A stretch of DNA of 64,000 nt from Anaerolineae bacterium. GTDB taxonomy: Bacteria > Chloroflexota > Anaerolineae > 4572-78 > J111. Numbering within the stretch: position 1 is the first letter of the stretch; the number at the start of each line of letters is the position of its first letter. Of the stretch, positions 31,761 through 40,893 are shown in pieces. Under the pieces are notes generated by a model. That model did no database searches. It saw only the letters and a program-made list of their open reading frames with translations, and had not been told where the DNA came from. The position numbers and the translations under genes were made by a program. The DNA lies in NCBI GenBank assembly GCA_023382535.1, contig JAHDWA010000017.1:62001-126000 (forward strand). The letters are read 5' to 3'.

Positions 31761-33437
31761 ATGGAACAATTCAGATCGAGTAAGTCTATGTGTACTAAAT
31801 TTTCGTCTTATAAAGCTTTACTCATAATTGGCCTGGGGTTGTTGATAGCTGCCCTGGCCATCACCCCTGGCTTGGCCCAAAGCCCGCCTTCGCCGCCACC
31901 CTCGCCAGCCACCCAGCCAAAGATTATTCCCGGCGAGGTTTTGGTTAAATTTCAACCAAATGTCGGCCGGCTGGGTGCGCAGAACTCGCTCCGGGCCGAG
32001 GGCTTGCAGCCGCTGGAGGTTTCGCCGGATACCGGGACAGTCCGGGTGCAGGTCCAGCCGGGCCAGGAGGCGCAAACCATTGCCGAGTTAATGGCCCGCG
32101 GCGACGTGGCTTATGCGACCTACAACTACGAGATCACGGCGTTGGGCGACCCTAACGACCCCCTCTACAGCAACCAGTGGTCGCTGAAGCAGTTTTTTGA
32201 TCATGATATTGACGCCCCGGAGGCCTGGGACCTGCATACGGGTGGAAGCAGCATTACGATTGCCGTGATTGACTCTGGCGTTGATCTGGATCATCCCGAT
32301 CTGCAAGCGAAAATTGTCGGCGGCTATGATTATGTTAATGACGATAGCAGCGCCGACGACGATTACGGCCACGGGACTCACGTTGCCGGGATTGCTGCGG
32401 CCAGCACCAACAACGGCACTGGCATAGCCGGGGTGAGCTGGGGGGCCAGGATCATGCCGCTCAAGGTGCTTAATGCCTCCGGTAATGGCAGCACCTTTGA
32501 TTTGGCCGAGGCGATTGAGGATGCGGCTGACAACGGAGCGAAAGTCATCAACATGAGCTTGGGGGGGAGTTGTGGTTCAGGGTGGCCAAATGTCGAAACA
32601 GCAGTTAATTACGCCCTGAGCAAAGGAGCTGTGCTGGTCGCCGCTTCCGGCAACAATTATTCAACCCCGGTATTATGCCCGGCGGCGATCAGTGGGGTCA
32701 TCGCGGTCGGGGCAACCGATGGGGATGACCGGCGGGCTGCCTTTTCCACTTATGGGGCTGCCCTGGATGTTGCCGCCCCCGGCGATGCTGTTTACAGCAC
32801 TTATCGGGGCGGCGGTTACACCACTATGAGCGGCACTTCGATGGCCACACCGCACGTAGCCGGCCTGGCCGCGCTGTTATGGTCATACGCTCCTGCTCTG
32901 CCCAACAGCCAGGTGCGGACCATCATTGAGAAGAGCACTGATGACCTTATTCCCGCAAGCCCGGATGCGTGTGCTCTGAATAACCCCAGTTATATTGGCA
33001 AGAGCGGCTGGGATCCCTGCTTTGGTTTTGGCCGGATCAATGCCCGGCGTGCCCTCGAACAGATTGCGCTGCAAATTGTTCCCAGCCAACCATTTTTAAT
33101 AATGGGTAATAATACACCCCTGGTCGTGAGCAATGTGCAGGTGGTCACCGCCAATCCAGAAACAATCAGTTGGAGCGCAGCTATCTCCCCCACGGTACCC
33201 TGGCTTACTTTAAGCCCGCCGGCTGCCGGTACAGTCTCGGCCACTTCTTCAAGCCAGTTTGTCCAGATCCAGGCTACCAATCCATCGCCAGGGAATTACG
33301 GTCTTTATACGGCCACTCTTGTGCTGACAGGTAGCACGGCTTCGGGGAGTACCTTTGGCCCAACCAGTACTCAGGTTAAATTGCTTTACGTGCCTCAAGT
33401 CCACACCTCTTACTTCCCGCGGCTGTTCAACAAGTAG
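31761..33437 (+). CDS. Secreted subtilisin-family serine protease (S8)
   Basis: A 558-residue preproprotease. A signal peptide ends near GLAQS (about residue 40). An inhibitor-like propeptide follows (EVLVKFQPNVG; VAYATYNYEITAL), then the catalytic domain (about 135-425) with Asp in VIDSGVDLDHPDL, His in GHGTHVAG and Ser in GTSMATPHVAG, all intact. A C-terminal beta domain (about 435-550) ends in YFPRLFNK, resembling the YLPLI-K motif of the preceding protein. The ATG at 31788 is an alternative start. Confidence 0.93.
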   Translation: MEQFRSSKSMCTKFSSYKALLIIGLGLLIAALAITPGLAQSPPSPPPSPATQPKIIPGEVLVKFQPNVGRLGAQNSLRAEGLQPLEVSPDTGTVRVQVQPGQEAQTIAELMARGDVAYATYNYEITALGDPNDPLYSNQWSLKQFFDHDIDAPEAWDLHTGGSSITIAVIDSGVDLDHPDLQAKIVGGYDYVNDDSSADDDYGHGTHVAGIAAASTNNGTGIAGVSWGARIMPLKVLNASGNGSTFDLAEAIEDAADNGAKVINMSLGGSCGSGWPNVETAVNYALSKGAVLVAASGNNYSTPVLCPAAISGVIAVGATDGDDRRAAFSTYGAALDVAAPGDAVYSTYRGGGYTTMSGTSMATPHVAGLAALLWSYAPALPNSQVRTIIEKSTDDLIPASPDACALNNPSYIGKSGWDPCFGFGRINARRALEQIALQIVPSQPFLIMGNNTPLVVSNVQVVTANPETISWSAAISPTVPWLTLSPPAAGTVSATSSSQFVQIQATNPSPGNYGLYTATLVLTGSTASGSTFGPTSTQVKLLYVPQVHTSYFPRLFNK

Positions 33438-33461
33438 CCGTTAAACTCGTAAGTTGGATTG

Positions 33462-33498
33462 AAAATGGGTGACTCGCGGCGCGGTCGCCCATTTTTAT
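33462..33498 (+). terminator. Intrinsic terminator of the subtilase gene
   Basis: ATGGGTGAC (33465-33473) pairs with GTCGCCCAT (33484-33492, one G-T pair), followed by a T-rich run. Confidence 0.75.
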
Positions 33499-33547
33499 TT
33501 GGGTTAGCGGCGATCCCGTGTTACAATTCGGCGGGAGAGCGTGGTGC

Positions 33548-34189
33548 ATGATCTGGGCAATTATCAAAAATTCTGCGGCTGATATTTGGGATGAAATGCT
33601 GTACCTGATGATTTTTAACATCATCTGGTTTATCAGCCTGCTGTTGGTCGTTCCCTGGCCGCTGGCTACGTTTGGTCTCTTTTTTACCATTTACGACGTG
33701 GGTGAAGCCAAGGGTATCGGCTTTGGCACGTTTTGGCAGCACGCCCGCCGGATGTGGCGGCAGGCTTATTTATGGGGAGGAATTAACCTGGCGATAGTTG
33801 TTCTTGCCTGGATCAACTTGAATTTTTACGCTCAGGCAGGGGCAGAGTGGGCCGGACTGGCTCAAATGCTGGTCCTGGCCCTGATGTTGTTCTGGCTGAT
33901 TTTACAATTAATTGCCCTACCCTTTTACCCCCGGCTGGAGCGGCCCGGCCTGAAGTTAGCCCTGCGCAATGCCGCCGTCACCATCGGCCGGTATCCGCTG
34001 GCTGCTTTTGCCCTGGTCATCATCGTTGGGGTGATTTTAGCCATCGCCTTCATTTTTCCGCTGATTTTTTTCCTCGGTGCTTTTTCAGTGATTGCCGTGG
34101 TCGCCAATCGGCTGGTGGCGGCCGTGGTCGCCAAAGAAAAGCGGCAGGAAGAAGAGCGGGGAGCGGGGAGCGTGAGGCGTGAAGCGTAG
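33548..34189 (+). CDS. Polytopic membrane protein, YesL/DUF624-like
   Basis: A 213-residue protein with five or six membrane helices (about residues 18-40, 70-92, 105-130, 150-175 and 170-190) and the FTIYDVGEAKGIGFGTFWQHAR loop resembling DUF624 proteins. Function is unknown. ATG at 33548 was chosen because GGGAGAGC precedes it; a GTG 30 bases upstream is open but has no ribosome site. The last residues (EEERGAGSVRREA) are encoded by an STRR-like repeat. Confidence 0.7.
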   Translation: MIWAIIKNSAADIWDEMLYLMIFNIIWFISLLLVVPWPLATFGLFFTIYDVGEAKGIGFGTFWQHARRMWRQAYLWGGINLAIVVLAWINLNFYAQAGAEWAGLAQMLVLALMLFWLILQLIALPFYPRLERPGLKLALRNAAVTIGRYPLAAFALVIIVGVILAIAFIFPLIFFLGAFSVIAVVANRLVAAVVAKEKRQEEERGAGSVRREA

Positions 34190-34195
34190 AGGGTG
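34159..34195. repeat. Tandem short-unit repeat at a gene end
   Basis: Units of GAGCGGG and GAGCGTG / GGCGTGA / AGCGTAG type overlap the last codons of the YesL-like gene. Confidence 0.5.
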
Positions 34196-34209
34196 TTAGC
34201 TGCAACCTG

Positions 34210-35439
34210 CTACCGGCTACCCTGTTCCTTGTTCCGCCCGCATAGTTCTCTAAATTGGCAGCGGCGGCAGGTGGTTAAATCATCAATCATCGGGAAACGC
34301 CGCAAGTCGGCCAGGTTGGCCTGAGGGTCGAGCAGCAGGCCGCGCAGGTGAGCGATGTTGGCTTCAATGTGGGCTTGCGTTTCTTGCAGCAGCGGCTCAT
34401 CCAAATCAAATGTAAGCAGTCTATCTTCCCCCAGCAGATAAACCACCGCCTGGAGGGCTGAACCCAACTGCGGCCGGGTCTGGCGCAAATACAGGCCATA
34501 GATGCCCAACTGCTGCCGCAGTTCAGCCTCTTTGACCGGCCCGGTTTTCCAATCGTACACATAAATCGTGTCCCCTGCCTGCCGGGCCAGGTCCATTTGA
34601 ACCCAGATTTTAATTCCGGCCAGGGAGAACGATTGTAACTCCTCTACCGTCAAATAAGCCGAAGGAGGTTGCTGCTGCAAATCGGCGTAAAGGGCCGAGT
34701 TGAGAAAAGTGCGTAAGTAGCGCTCAGCCTGAGCCTGGGCGGCCAGCCATTCTGCGGCGGCCAGCCCTGTTTGATAGTAATGCTCCTGAAAGCCGGTTAG
34801 TTGATTGGGTTTTTGCTGATAGCGCCCGCTGCGCGAGTCCTCAAAATCGGCCTGGGCGCGGGCCTGCATCCGTTTGAACAGGTCGGCTTCAGCTATCGAG
34901 TGGCCCGCTTTGAGCCGAGCCAGGACAAATTTGATTGAATCGTGAACCAGTGTTCCGGTCCACAGAGGCAGATCGGTGAGGTTTTTGAGCAGGTAGGCCC
35001 GCTGCACCGGCGCGGGCGCGTCATTCTGCCAGCCTTCCCAGGCAGCGTAATAGTGATAATAGTAGGCGCGGGGACACTGCCGGTATTTTGCCGCCCGCGA
35101 GTAGGACCAGCTAAACTCGTTTTTGATGTCGGTGTGGGCCGGGTGGCGGGTGTGGGCGGCCAACAGGTCAAGCCAGGTGGCCGGCCGACAGGTAAGGGCT
35201 GGACCGCGCTCAGTTTCCAGCCAATCCTGCCCCACGTGGCCGCGCCAATAGTCCCGCTGACGCTGTTGGATGAATACCTCGTCGCCATATTGGATAGCGC
35301 TCAGGCGCCGGGTCAGGCCCAGGGCTGCCTCCGATACCCCCACCGCCTCAAGGTCCCAATGACGTCCTTTGACCGGCTGCACCTGGCGCAGATGCCACAG
35401 CCGCTTGTTCAACAGCAGATTTTGCCCGGCTTTGAGCAC
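34210..35439 (-). CDS. PD-(D/E)XK nuclease with AddB-like iron-sulfur cysteines
   Basis: About 409 residues. The Cas4/AddB-type nuclease core is seen in TGTLVHDSIKFVL (metal His), TVEELQ and YVYDWKTG (the D-x-K motif). A first Cys in RQCPRAYYYHYY and three at the C-terminus (TCRRCQFRELCG) make a 4Fe-4S site like that of AddB and Cas4. It probably cleaves single-stranded DNA ends; no helicase or cas gene is near. I favour GTG at 35439, with GGAG five bases upstream. The longer open frame would be translated through a repeat element. Confidence 0.82.
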   Translation of the reverse strand: MLKAGQNLLLNKRLWHLRQVQPVKGRHWDLEAVGVSEAALGLTRRLSAIQYGDEVFIQQRQRDYWRGHVGQDWLETERGPALTCRPATWLDLLAAHTRHPAHTDIKNEFSWSYSRAAKYRQCPRAYYYHYYAAWEGWQNDAPAPVQRAYLLKNLTDLPLWTGTLVHDSIKFVLARLKAGHSIAEADLFKRMQARAQADFEDSRSGRYQQKPNQLTGFQEHYYQTGLAAAEWLAAQAQAERYLRTFLNSALYADLQQQPPSAYLTVEELQSFSLAGIKIWVQMDLARQAGDTIYVYDWKTGPVKEAELRQQLGIYGLYLRQTRPQLGSALQAVVYLLGEDRLLTFDLDEPLLQETQAHIEANIAHLRGLLLDPQANLADLRRFPMIDDLTTCRRCQFRELCGRNKEQGSR

Positions 35440-35461
35440 GGTTACTCCGGCAGTAGTACGT

Positions 35462-35509
35462 CTTGCGTGTTGCGTATTCCGTTTACCTGGCGCGGTGTGC
35501 AACACGCAG
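35462..35509. repeat. STRR-like inverted repeat
   Basis: TGCGTGTTGC (35464-35473) and GCAACACGCA (35499-35508) are perfect inverted copies. The same TTGCGTG unit is used at 17606. Confidence 0.55.
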
Positions 35510-35559
35510 TTTGACGAATTGCTCCGTGGAAATCACTCCAGGGATTATAGCTTCCCCCC

Positions 35560-36138
35560 TTAATGGTCGTGTTCCCCGTGTTCCATATCATGCTCTTGTT
35601 CGGCGGGAGCGGCGCTGTGTTCAGACTCTAGATGGGGGTGCTGCCACTGGGGGAACATAGGTTCCACGGCTTTGCCGGCGCCAAAGAAAACAGCCCCGAC
35701 AATTAAAGAGACAAGCAGCGCTTCGCCCATCAGCCGGGGCGCTGATAAACTGCCGCCCATGGCCAGCTTCCCCCCTTGCAGCACTAACGCCACCAGCGCG
35801 ATCAAACCGATCAATTCACTGGCTTTACAAACTACGGCGCTGGCATCAATGGTGCCGGCGTCGTGACCGCCAAAAGGCGCCGGCAATGCCAGGGTCAAGA
35901 GCCACAGGACAACGAGTCCCCCGGAAATCGCCAGGCCGACCCGGTAAAGAGCCAGCGAAGGCCGCCGCCAAAAAGTTACCGCCCAGGCGCACTGCACGAT
36001 ACCCGCTACGGCAAAGAATAAGCCATGCGCCGGAGCGTGGGCGTAGTGGGCCGGAGCGATGAGCAAATGGACCAGGCCCGCCAAAGCGATGGTGATAACG
36101 CAAATAGAACGAATTATTTCTTGGTTGTTTTTTAACAT
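35560..36138 (-). CDS. Membrane protein with His-rich C-terminal tail
   Basis: A 192-residue product with five or six predicted helices spread over residues 10-155. It ends in a tail rich in His, Glu and Asp (LESEHSAAPAEQEHD, then MEHGEHDH). The tail looks like a metal-binding sensor or chelator. AGGGGGA precedes the ATG. It lies 47 bases after the SCO1 gene, which delivers copper, so a role in copper handling is plausible. No family was recognised with certainty. Confidence 0.72.
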   Translation of the reverse strand: MLKNNQEIIRSICVITIALAGLVHLLIAPAHYAHAPAHGLFFAVAGIVQCAWAVTFWRRPSLALYRVGLAISGGLVVLWLLTLALPAPFGGHDAGTIDASAVVCKASELIGLIALVALVLQGGKLAMGGSLSAPRLMGEALLVSLIVGAVFFGAGKAVEPMFPQWQHPHLESEHSAAPAEQEHDMEHGEHDH

Positions 36139-36185
36139 GGCAATCCCCCTGATTGTTTCCAGTTAATTTTTGGCTGCCTCGTCAA

Positions 36186-36797
36186 CTACGATTTCTTTTG
36201 CAGCAGGTACTCCAGGTCGCTGCGCAAATCGTCTGCCTCAAAGCCATAAGCATACGTTAGCAGCAATTGGCTGTGAGAGTCAACCAGGAACAGGCGGGCG
36301 CTGTGACTGACCAAATAGCCGGCGGCGGAATCAGTCGTGCTTTCCTTTTCTGCAAAAGCACCGTAAGGTTTCATGATTTCTTTGATCTTCTCGAAATCGC
36401 CCCTTAAGCCGACAAATGAAGGATCAAAAGCGGCGAGGTAGCGTTTTAAAACTTCCGGCGTATCTCGTTCCGGGTCAACCGAGATAAAGATGAGTTGGAC
36501 CCGCTCCCGGCCTGTCTTCAATCCGGTCAGTGCTTCCTTGACATCATGTAAGGTCAAGGGACACACATCTGGACAGTAAGTGTAGCCAAAGTAAACCAGG
36601 GCAATATCGCCTTTTGTTTCATAGAGATGAAAACTTTTGCCGCTGGTATCGGTCAGCTCAAAATCGGGCACTGAAGCCGGCGGCTCAAATACTGTCCCTT
36701 TGTACTCGTATGAGGGCGCGCCCAGGCAGCCGGCGTTGAGCCAGCTCAGGCCCACCAGCAAGGCAATTAACCCCCAAAAGTTGTATTTTTTGAACAT
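36186..36797 (-). CDS. SCO1/SenC-family copper chaperone, lipoprotein
   Basis: A 203-residue thioredoxin-fold protein with the copper-binding pair in YCPDVCP and the distant His in YLVSHSARLFLVD, so all three ligands are present. The N-terminal hydrophobic helix ends in LNAGC, a lipobox, placing it outside the membrane. SCO1 proteins load the CuA site of cytochrome oxidase or act as thiol reductases. No oxidase gene is in the window. The start codon is ambiguous: GGGAG lies too close to this ATG, and a TTG nine bases upstream is the alternative. Confidence 0.9.
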   Translation of the reverse strand: MFKKYNFWGLIALLVGLSWLNAGCLGAPSYEYKGTVFEPPASVPDFELTDTSGKSFHLYETKGDIALVYFGYTYCPDVCPLTLHDVKEALTGLKTGRERVQLIFISVDPERDTPEVLKRYLAAFDPSFVGLRGDFEKIKEIMKPYGAFAEKESTTDSAAGYLVSHSARLFLVDSHSQLLLTYAYGFEADDLRSDLEYLLQKKS

Positions 36798-37103
36798 GGC
36801 TCCCAAGAAAATAAAGATACACTAACGATGGCAAGGCGATTTTTTGGATCGTCGTATCCCGCTTTCTCGCCTTACGTTTATAACTGGTAACATCCCCCCA
36901 GGGTGAAGGTCCTTCTCCTTTTTACTACGGCCGTTCTCAGGAGCCATTATCACCAGTTTAACTGACAATCATCTCCTGATCGTTACCAAAAGCGTTACCA
37001 AATTAACGCCGTTCTATTTCTACGGGGGGTGACTTAACAAAAAGCGGGAGATATTTCCAGCGGAGAAAATCAGGCCGAACGGCCGCTAAAGCCGTAAATC
37101 CGT
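36798..37103. other. Intergenic region upstream of the SCO1 gene
   Basis: Roughly 300 bases without a gene. It has the run GGCCGAACGGCC near 37071, which may help end the receiver transcript. I see no clear promoter for either neighbour. Confidence 0.5.
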
Positions 37104-37475
37104 TTACACAAATTTCTGTACAGCGCGAATGACCTGTTCCACATCAAAAGGTTTGAGGATATATTCATCGGCTGGGGGCAGGTTGGCGATGACCATTCGC
37201 TCCTGCTCACCTTTCCGAGCACTGATTACAATCACGGGCATATCGGCCAGATTCTCATCCGTCTTCACCGCCCGGTAGACATCCCAGCCGTTGAGGTCGG
37301 GCATCATTAAGTCCAACAAGAGCAAATCCGGCTTTTCTTTTTTCATCATGTTTAAGCCCTGCCGGCCGGAAGTTGCTCGCACAACCCGATACCCCAACGG
37401 CTTGAGGGCATGGCTAACCAAATCATAGGTAGACCGTTCATCTTCAAGGTAAAGAATGTGTGATCCTTGCGCCAT
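37104..37475 (-). CDS. Stand-alone receiver-domain response regulator
   Basis: A 123-residue CheY-like protein with the acidic pair in YLEDERS, phosphoacceptor Asp in LLLDLMMPD, Ser/Thr in VIVISARK and Lys in YILKPFD. No output domain is present, so it must act by protein contact or in a phosphorelay. It is clearly paralogous to the gene upstream (37571-37954). Confidence 0.92.
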   Translation of the reverse strand: MAQGSHILYLEDERSTYDLVSHALKPLGYRVVRATSGRQGLNMMKKEKPDLLLLDLMMPDLNGWDVYRAVKTDENLADMPVIVISARKGEQERMVIANLPPADEYILKPFDVEQVIRAVQKFV

Positions 37476-37570
37476 ACCAACTCCTGGCTAATTTAGGGAT
37501 GCAACTACAAAGGCTGGATACCTTTATTTTAACGTGAGGAGAGAGGGATGTCAAAAGCTTTTAACACTCT

Positions 37571-37954
37571 TTATACAGTCGGAGGCACAATCCGCTGGAT
37601 GGCCCGAATCAGGCGTTTTACGTCGAAGGGTTTGGTTATGTAATCGTCTACCGGCGGCAGCCCTTCGATGAGGACACGATCCTGAGAGAGAACCCTGGCC
37701 GTAATGATAATTACCGGGATATCGGCCAGGGCCGCCTCACTTTTCATCTCCCGGTAAACATCCCAGCCACTGACTTGAGGCATCATCAAATCCAGCAGCA
37801 GCAGGTCCGGCTTGCGTTCGCGCATCAGGGCCAGACCCTGCTCCCCGGAAACCACCCCGGTGATGGGGTAGCCGGCAAATTTGAGCGCCTGAGCCACCAG
37901 GTCGAGGGTGGGGCGTTCGTCGTCAATATAAAGGATGAACGGTTCTTGGCTCAT
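37571..37954 (-). CDS. Stand-alone receiver-domain response regulator
   Basis: A 127-residue CheY-like protein with YIDDERP, Asp in LLLDLMMPQ, Thr in VIIITAR and Lys in YITKPFD. It shares more than 40 % of residues with the neighbour 96 bases downstream, suggesting tandem duplication. Kinase partner is unknown; the window has several orphan candidates. Confidence 0.92.
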   Translation of the reverse strand: MSQEPFILYIDDERPTLDLVAQALKFAGYPITGVVSGEQGLALMRERKPDLLLLDLMMPQVSGWDVYREMKSEAALADIPVIIITARVLSQDRVLIEGLPPVDDYITKPFDVKRLIRAIQRIVPPTV

Positions 37955-38025
37955 CTCCGCTTAAATGGGTTGTCCAGAGCTAACGATTATTTACCCCTCT
38001 ATTTTAACGGGGGAGGCGAGGAATG

Positions 38026-38778
38026 TCAACGCGCCCACTCACCCATTTCATATAAAATCGCGGCGCAGACAGCCAGCGCGGCGGTTTCGGCCCGCAAAAT
38101 GCGCGGTCCCAGGGTCACCAGCCGGACGCCGGCCTCAAGCGCCAGATCCGCTTCTGTGGCCGTAAAGCCCCCCTCCGGCCCGATGAAAACCCCTGCTGCT
38201 GCTGGCTTGGCCTCGGCCAATACATTTTTTAAGGTCAAGTCGGACGCTTCCTCCCAGGGCATGATCAGTAAGGGGGCCGGCCCGGTGGGTTGGCTGGCTG
38301 CCTTGATGGCCGCAGCCAGCGAGAGCGCTGGTTCGAGCCGGGGAAGCTGGCCTCGCCCGCTTTGCTCGGCGGCTTCCTGGATGATACGCTCCCAGCGCGC
38401 CTGCTTGCCGGCCACATCGTCCGCTTTGCCGATGACCGAGCGCTGGCACAGGGTCGGCACAAAACGGCTGATCCCCAACTCCGTGCCTTTTTGCAGCACC
38501 CACTCGAATTTCTGGGCTTTGAGCATACCCTGGTAGAGCGTTAATTGCAGCCGGGGTTCGCCCTGGGCCTGCTGGCGGCTGATGATCTGCCCCTGGACTT
38601 CGTTTTTGCGCAGCCCGGTCAGCCGCACCTGCCACTCCAGGCCGGAATTGTCCAGCACGGTAATTTCATCGCCGGGACGGAGCCGCAGCACGGTTTGAAT
38701 CTGGCGGGCCGTCTCCCCGGAGAGGGTGACGGTGGGGGGGGTCAGCCAATGTGAAGGGATAAAGAAACGATGGGTCAA
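38026..38778 (-). CDS. rsmE: 16S rRNA (uracil-1498-N3)-methyltransferase
   Basis: A 250-residue SPOUT methyltransferase of the RsmE family. An N-terminal PUA-like domain (HRFFIP; RQIQTVLRLRPGDEITVLDN) is followed by the knotted domain with FIGPEGGFTATE and LGPRILRAETA, which bind S-adenosylmethionine. It methylates U1498 of 16S rRNA. Confidence 0.94.
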   Translation of the reverse strand: MTHRFFIPSHWLTPPTVTLSGETARQIQTVLRLRPGDEITVLDNSGLEWQVRLTGLRKNEVQGQIISRQQAQGEPRLQLTLYQGMLKAQKFEWVLQKGTELGISRFVPTLCQRSVIGKADDVAGKQARWERIIQEAAEQSGRGQLPRLEPALSLAAAIKAASQPTGPAPLLIMPWEEASDLTLKNVLAEAKPAAAGVFIGPEGGFTATEADLALEAGVRLVTLGPRILRAETAALAVCAAILYEMGEWAR

Positions 38779-38842
38779 GGTTCAGTACTGAATAAAGTCT
38801 GGTGTTATCTATTATATCATACTTCTTAGCCGAGGAGAAGGG

Positions 38843-38871
38843 TTGGCGGCGAGCTTCTTTCTCTTTATAAT
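38843..38871 (+). promoter_or_regulatory. Promoter of the SDR gene
   Basis: TTGGCG (38843-38848), a 17-base spacer and TATAAT (38866-38871), 30 bases before the ATG at 38902. Confidence 0.55.
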
Positions 38872-38901
38872 GACACCTATATCTTTGGAGGAAATTCAGC
38901 A

Positions 38902-39669
38902 ATGGACATTCAAAACAAAACCTTTTTGATTACCGGCGGCGGCTCCGGCCTGGGCGCGGCAACCGCCCGGCTGCTGGCCGAAGCAGGGGCCAGGGTGGTG
39001 ATTGCCGAGGTGAAGGCAGAGATGGGCGAAAGTGTTGCGGCTGAGCTGGGAGCGCCCGCTCACTTTGTCAAAACCGATGTAACCTCGGCGGAGAGCGTCC
39101 AGAATGCCGTTTCCACGGCAGTGAAGACAGTTGGCGGCCTGCATGGGGCCATTAACTGCGCGGGCATTGTCCTTGCCGAGAAGGTGCTGGGCAAAAATGG
39201 TCCGCATGATCTGGCTAAATTTGCGCAGGTCATCCAGGTCAATTTGATCGGCACTTTCAACGTGATTCGTTTGGCGGCGGCGGCGATGAGCCAAAATGAG
39301 CCAACCGAGGGCGGCGAGCGGGGCGTTATCGTCAACACGGCCTCGGTCGCTGCTTTTGACGGGCAAATTGGGCAGGCAGCCTATGCCGCTTCAAAAGGGG
39401 GAGTGGTCGCTATGACCCTGCCGCTGGCGCGGGAATTGGCCCGTTACGGCATCCGGGTAATGGCCATTGCTCCAGGCATATTCAGCACCCCGATGATGGC
39501 CGGACTGCCGGAAGCGGCCCAGCAGTCGCTGGCCCAGCAGGTACCCTTCCCGCCCCGCCTGGGCCGCCCCGCCGAATACGCGGCGCTGGTCAAGCACATC
39601 ATCGAGAACGAAATGCTCAACGGCGAGGTTATCCGGCTGGATGGGGCAATTCGGATGGCGCCACGCTAA
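38902..39669 (+). CDS. Short-chain dehydrogenase, 3-hydroxyacyl-CoA dehydrogenase type II-like
   Basis: A 255-residue classical SDR with the cofactor loop [16 protein letters not shown] motif, catalytic Ser in [11 protein letters not shown] and Tyr/Lys in YAASKGG. The ending [14 protein letters not shown] and overall pattern match the HSD10-like short-chain 3-hydroxy-2-methylbutyryl/3-hydroxyacyl-CoA dehydrogenases of fatty-acid or isoleucine breakdown. The NAD preference is inferred from an acidic residue after strand 2. TTGGAGG precedes the ATG. Confidence 0.9.
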   Translation: MDIQNKTFLITGGGSGLGAATARLLAEAGARVVIAEVKAEMGESVAAELGAPAHFVKTDVTSAESVQNAVSTAVKTVGGLHGAINCAGIVLAEKVLGKNGPHDLAKFAQVIQVNLIGTFNVIRLAAAAMSQNEPTEGGERGVIVNTASVAAFDGQIGQAAYAASKGGVVAMTLPLARELARYGIRVMAIAPGIFSTPMMAGLPEAAQQSLAQQVPFPPRLGRPAEYAALVKHIIENEMLNGEVIRLDGAIRMAPR

Positions 39670-39677
39670 ATATTTAA

Positions 39678-39748
39678 CCACAGATGAACACAGATTCGCA
39701 CAGATAATTTGTTAATGTTTATCTGGGTTCATCTGTGTCTATCTGTGG
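39678..39748. repeat. STRR-like inverted repeat with 30-base arms
   Basis: The left arm (39678-39707) has CCACAGATGAACACAGATTC and further ACAGAT units. The right arm (39719-39748) is its near reverse complement. It separates the convergent SDR and prmA genes and may stop both. Confidence 0.7.
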
Positions 39749-39763
39749 ACCCTTTTTGGTTGG

Positions 39764-40642
39764 TCATACTTGGCGTTGGAAAACTAAGGCAACCCAGTCT
39801 TCCTCAATCCGACGCTCGTTGAAGCGCAGGTTGTGAGTTATGGCGGCTTCGGTTACGCTCGCTTCCTGCTCGGCGATAATGCCGGAGAGGATCAGGCTGC
39901 CGCCCGGAGCCAGGGCCGCTGTCAAGTCGGGCAGCAGTTCGATGATGGTGTTGGCCAGGATATTGGCGACGACGATGTCCCACCGCCGGCCGCCGGCATC
40001 CCCCGCCGAACCAACGGCAACCTCCGCCTCCGCACTCCGGGGGTAGCCGTTCCGCTCAAAATTCTCCTGGGTTACTCGTACAGCAATATCGTCTATATCC
40101 ACGGCCCGTACCCTGGCCATACCGAGCTTGAGGGCAGCCAGAGCCAGGATGCCGGAACCTGTCCCCACGTCAAACAGAGTTTTTCCATCCAAAGGCATAT
40201 CTTCCAGGATTTTGAGACACAACTGGGTGGTTGGGTGCAGGCCGCTGCCAAAGGCCAGGCCGGGATCCATCTCGATAATCAGGTCGCCGGCAGCAGGGGT
40301 GTAATCGCGCCAGCTCGGTTTGATCACAAAGCTGCGCCCCACCCGCACCGGATGAAAATGGGCTTTCCAGGATTCGGCCCAATCGCTTTTACCCACGAAT
40401 TGCAGCCGGGGGGCCGGCAGGCCGCCGGGCAGCGCCTGGCCAATCAGGGCCAGCATCAGCTCGATTTCGCGCAGGCGGTGATCGTCTTCACTGGGGATAA
40501 CGGTACGCACGGTGACTTTATCAAAATCAGGCGGAAAGCTCTCCATCACCGCGCCGCCGTAGCCATAGCGGTTAAATAGTTCGCCAACGGTTTCGGCGGC
40601 TTCGCCGTTGAGGTCGGTTAAGGTAATTTCAATAAAATCCAT
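39764..40642 (-). CDS. prmA: Ribosomal protein L11 methyltransferase
   Basis: A 292-residue methyltransferase. The N-terminal domain recognises L11 (IEITLTDLNGEAAETVGELF). The catalytic domain has MDPGLAFGSGLHPTTQLCL, VGTGSGILALAALK and NILANTII, all typical of PrmA. It trimethylates L11. ATG at 40642 directly precedes the conserved first strand, with AGGG upstream. Confidence 0.94.
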   Translation of the reverse strand: MDFIEITLTDLNGEAAETVGELFNRYGYGGAVMESFPPDFDKVTVRTVIPSEDDHRLREIELMLALIGQALPGGLPAPRLQFVGKSDWAESWKAHFHPVRVGRSFVIKPSWRDYTPAAGDLIIEMDPGLAFGSGLHPTTQLCLKILEDMPLDGKTLFDVGTGSGILALAALKLGMARVRAVDIDDIAVRVTQENFERNGYPRSAEAEVAVGSAGDAGGRRWDIVVANILANTIIELLPDLTAALAPGGSLILSGIIAEQEASVTEAAITHNLRFNERRIEEDWVALVFQRQV

Positions 40643-40752
40643 GGAAAACCCTGGCGGGCATTCACTTATTCCAGCGGCAAGCAAGAAATTGAGGGCCTTA
40701 TTATACGGTATTCGGCAATTAATTCAACAATACTCCTTATTCGCCCGTCTGT

Positions 40753-40784
40753 TTGACAAAATAACTTGACATAGTGATAATGAT
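40753..40784 (+). promoter_or_regulatory. Promoter of the ResA-like gene, with overlapping Fur-like half site
   Basis: A perfect TTGACA (40753-40758), 17 bases and GATAAT (40776-40781). The sequence GATAATGAT over the -10 box resembles half of a Fur-box. The promoter is good; the Fur reading is weak. The leader to the ATG at 40894 is long (about 105 bases). Confidence 0.5.
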
Positions 40785-40893
40785 TAAAACCGTTAACAGT
40801 GATTTGCGGTCCATATTGGCGACTGAGGTTAATATCCACTTAAGAATATGAGCATAAAATAGCCCTATAGCTCTGGAAAGTGAGAACGAAACG

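Noticed and set aside
34210..35439. The PD-(D/E)XK protein as Cas4
   Set aside because: It is about twice the length of Cas4, has an unrelated N-terminal region, and no CRISPR context exists.
40776..40784. Fur box controlling the ResA-like gene
   Set aside because: Only nine bases fit, in one half; chance overlap with an AT-rich -10 region is more likely, so it is mentioned only as a weak note.
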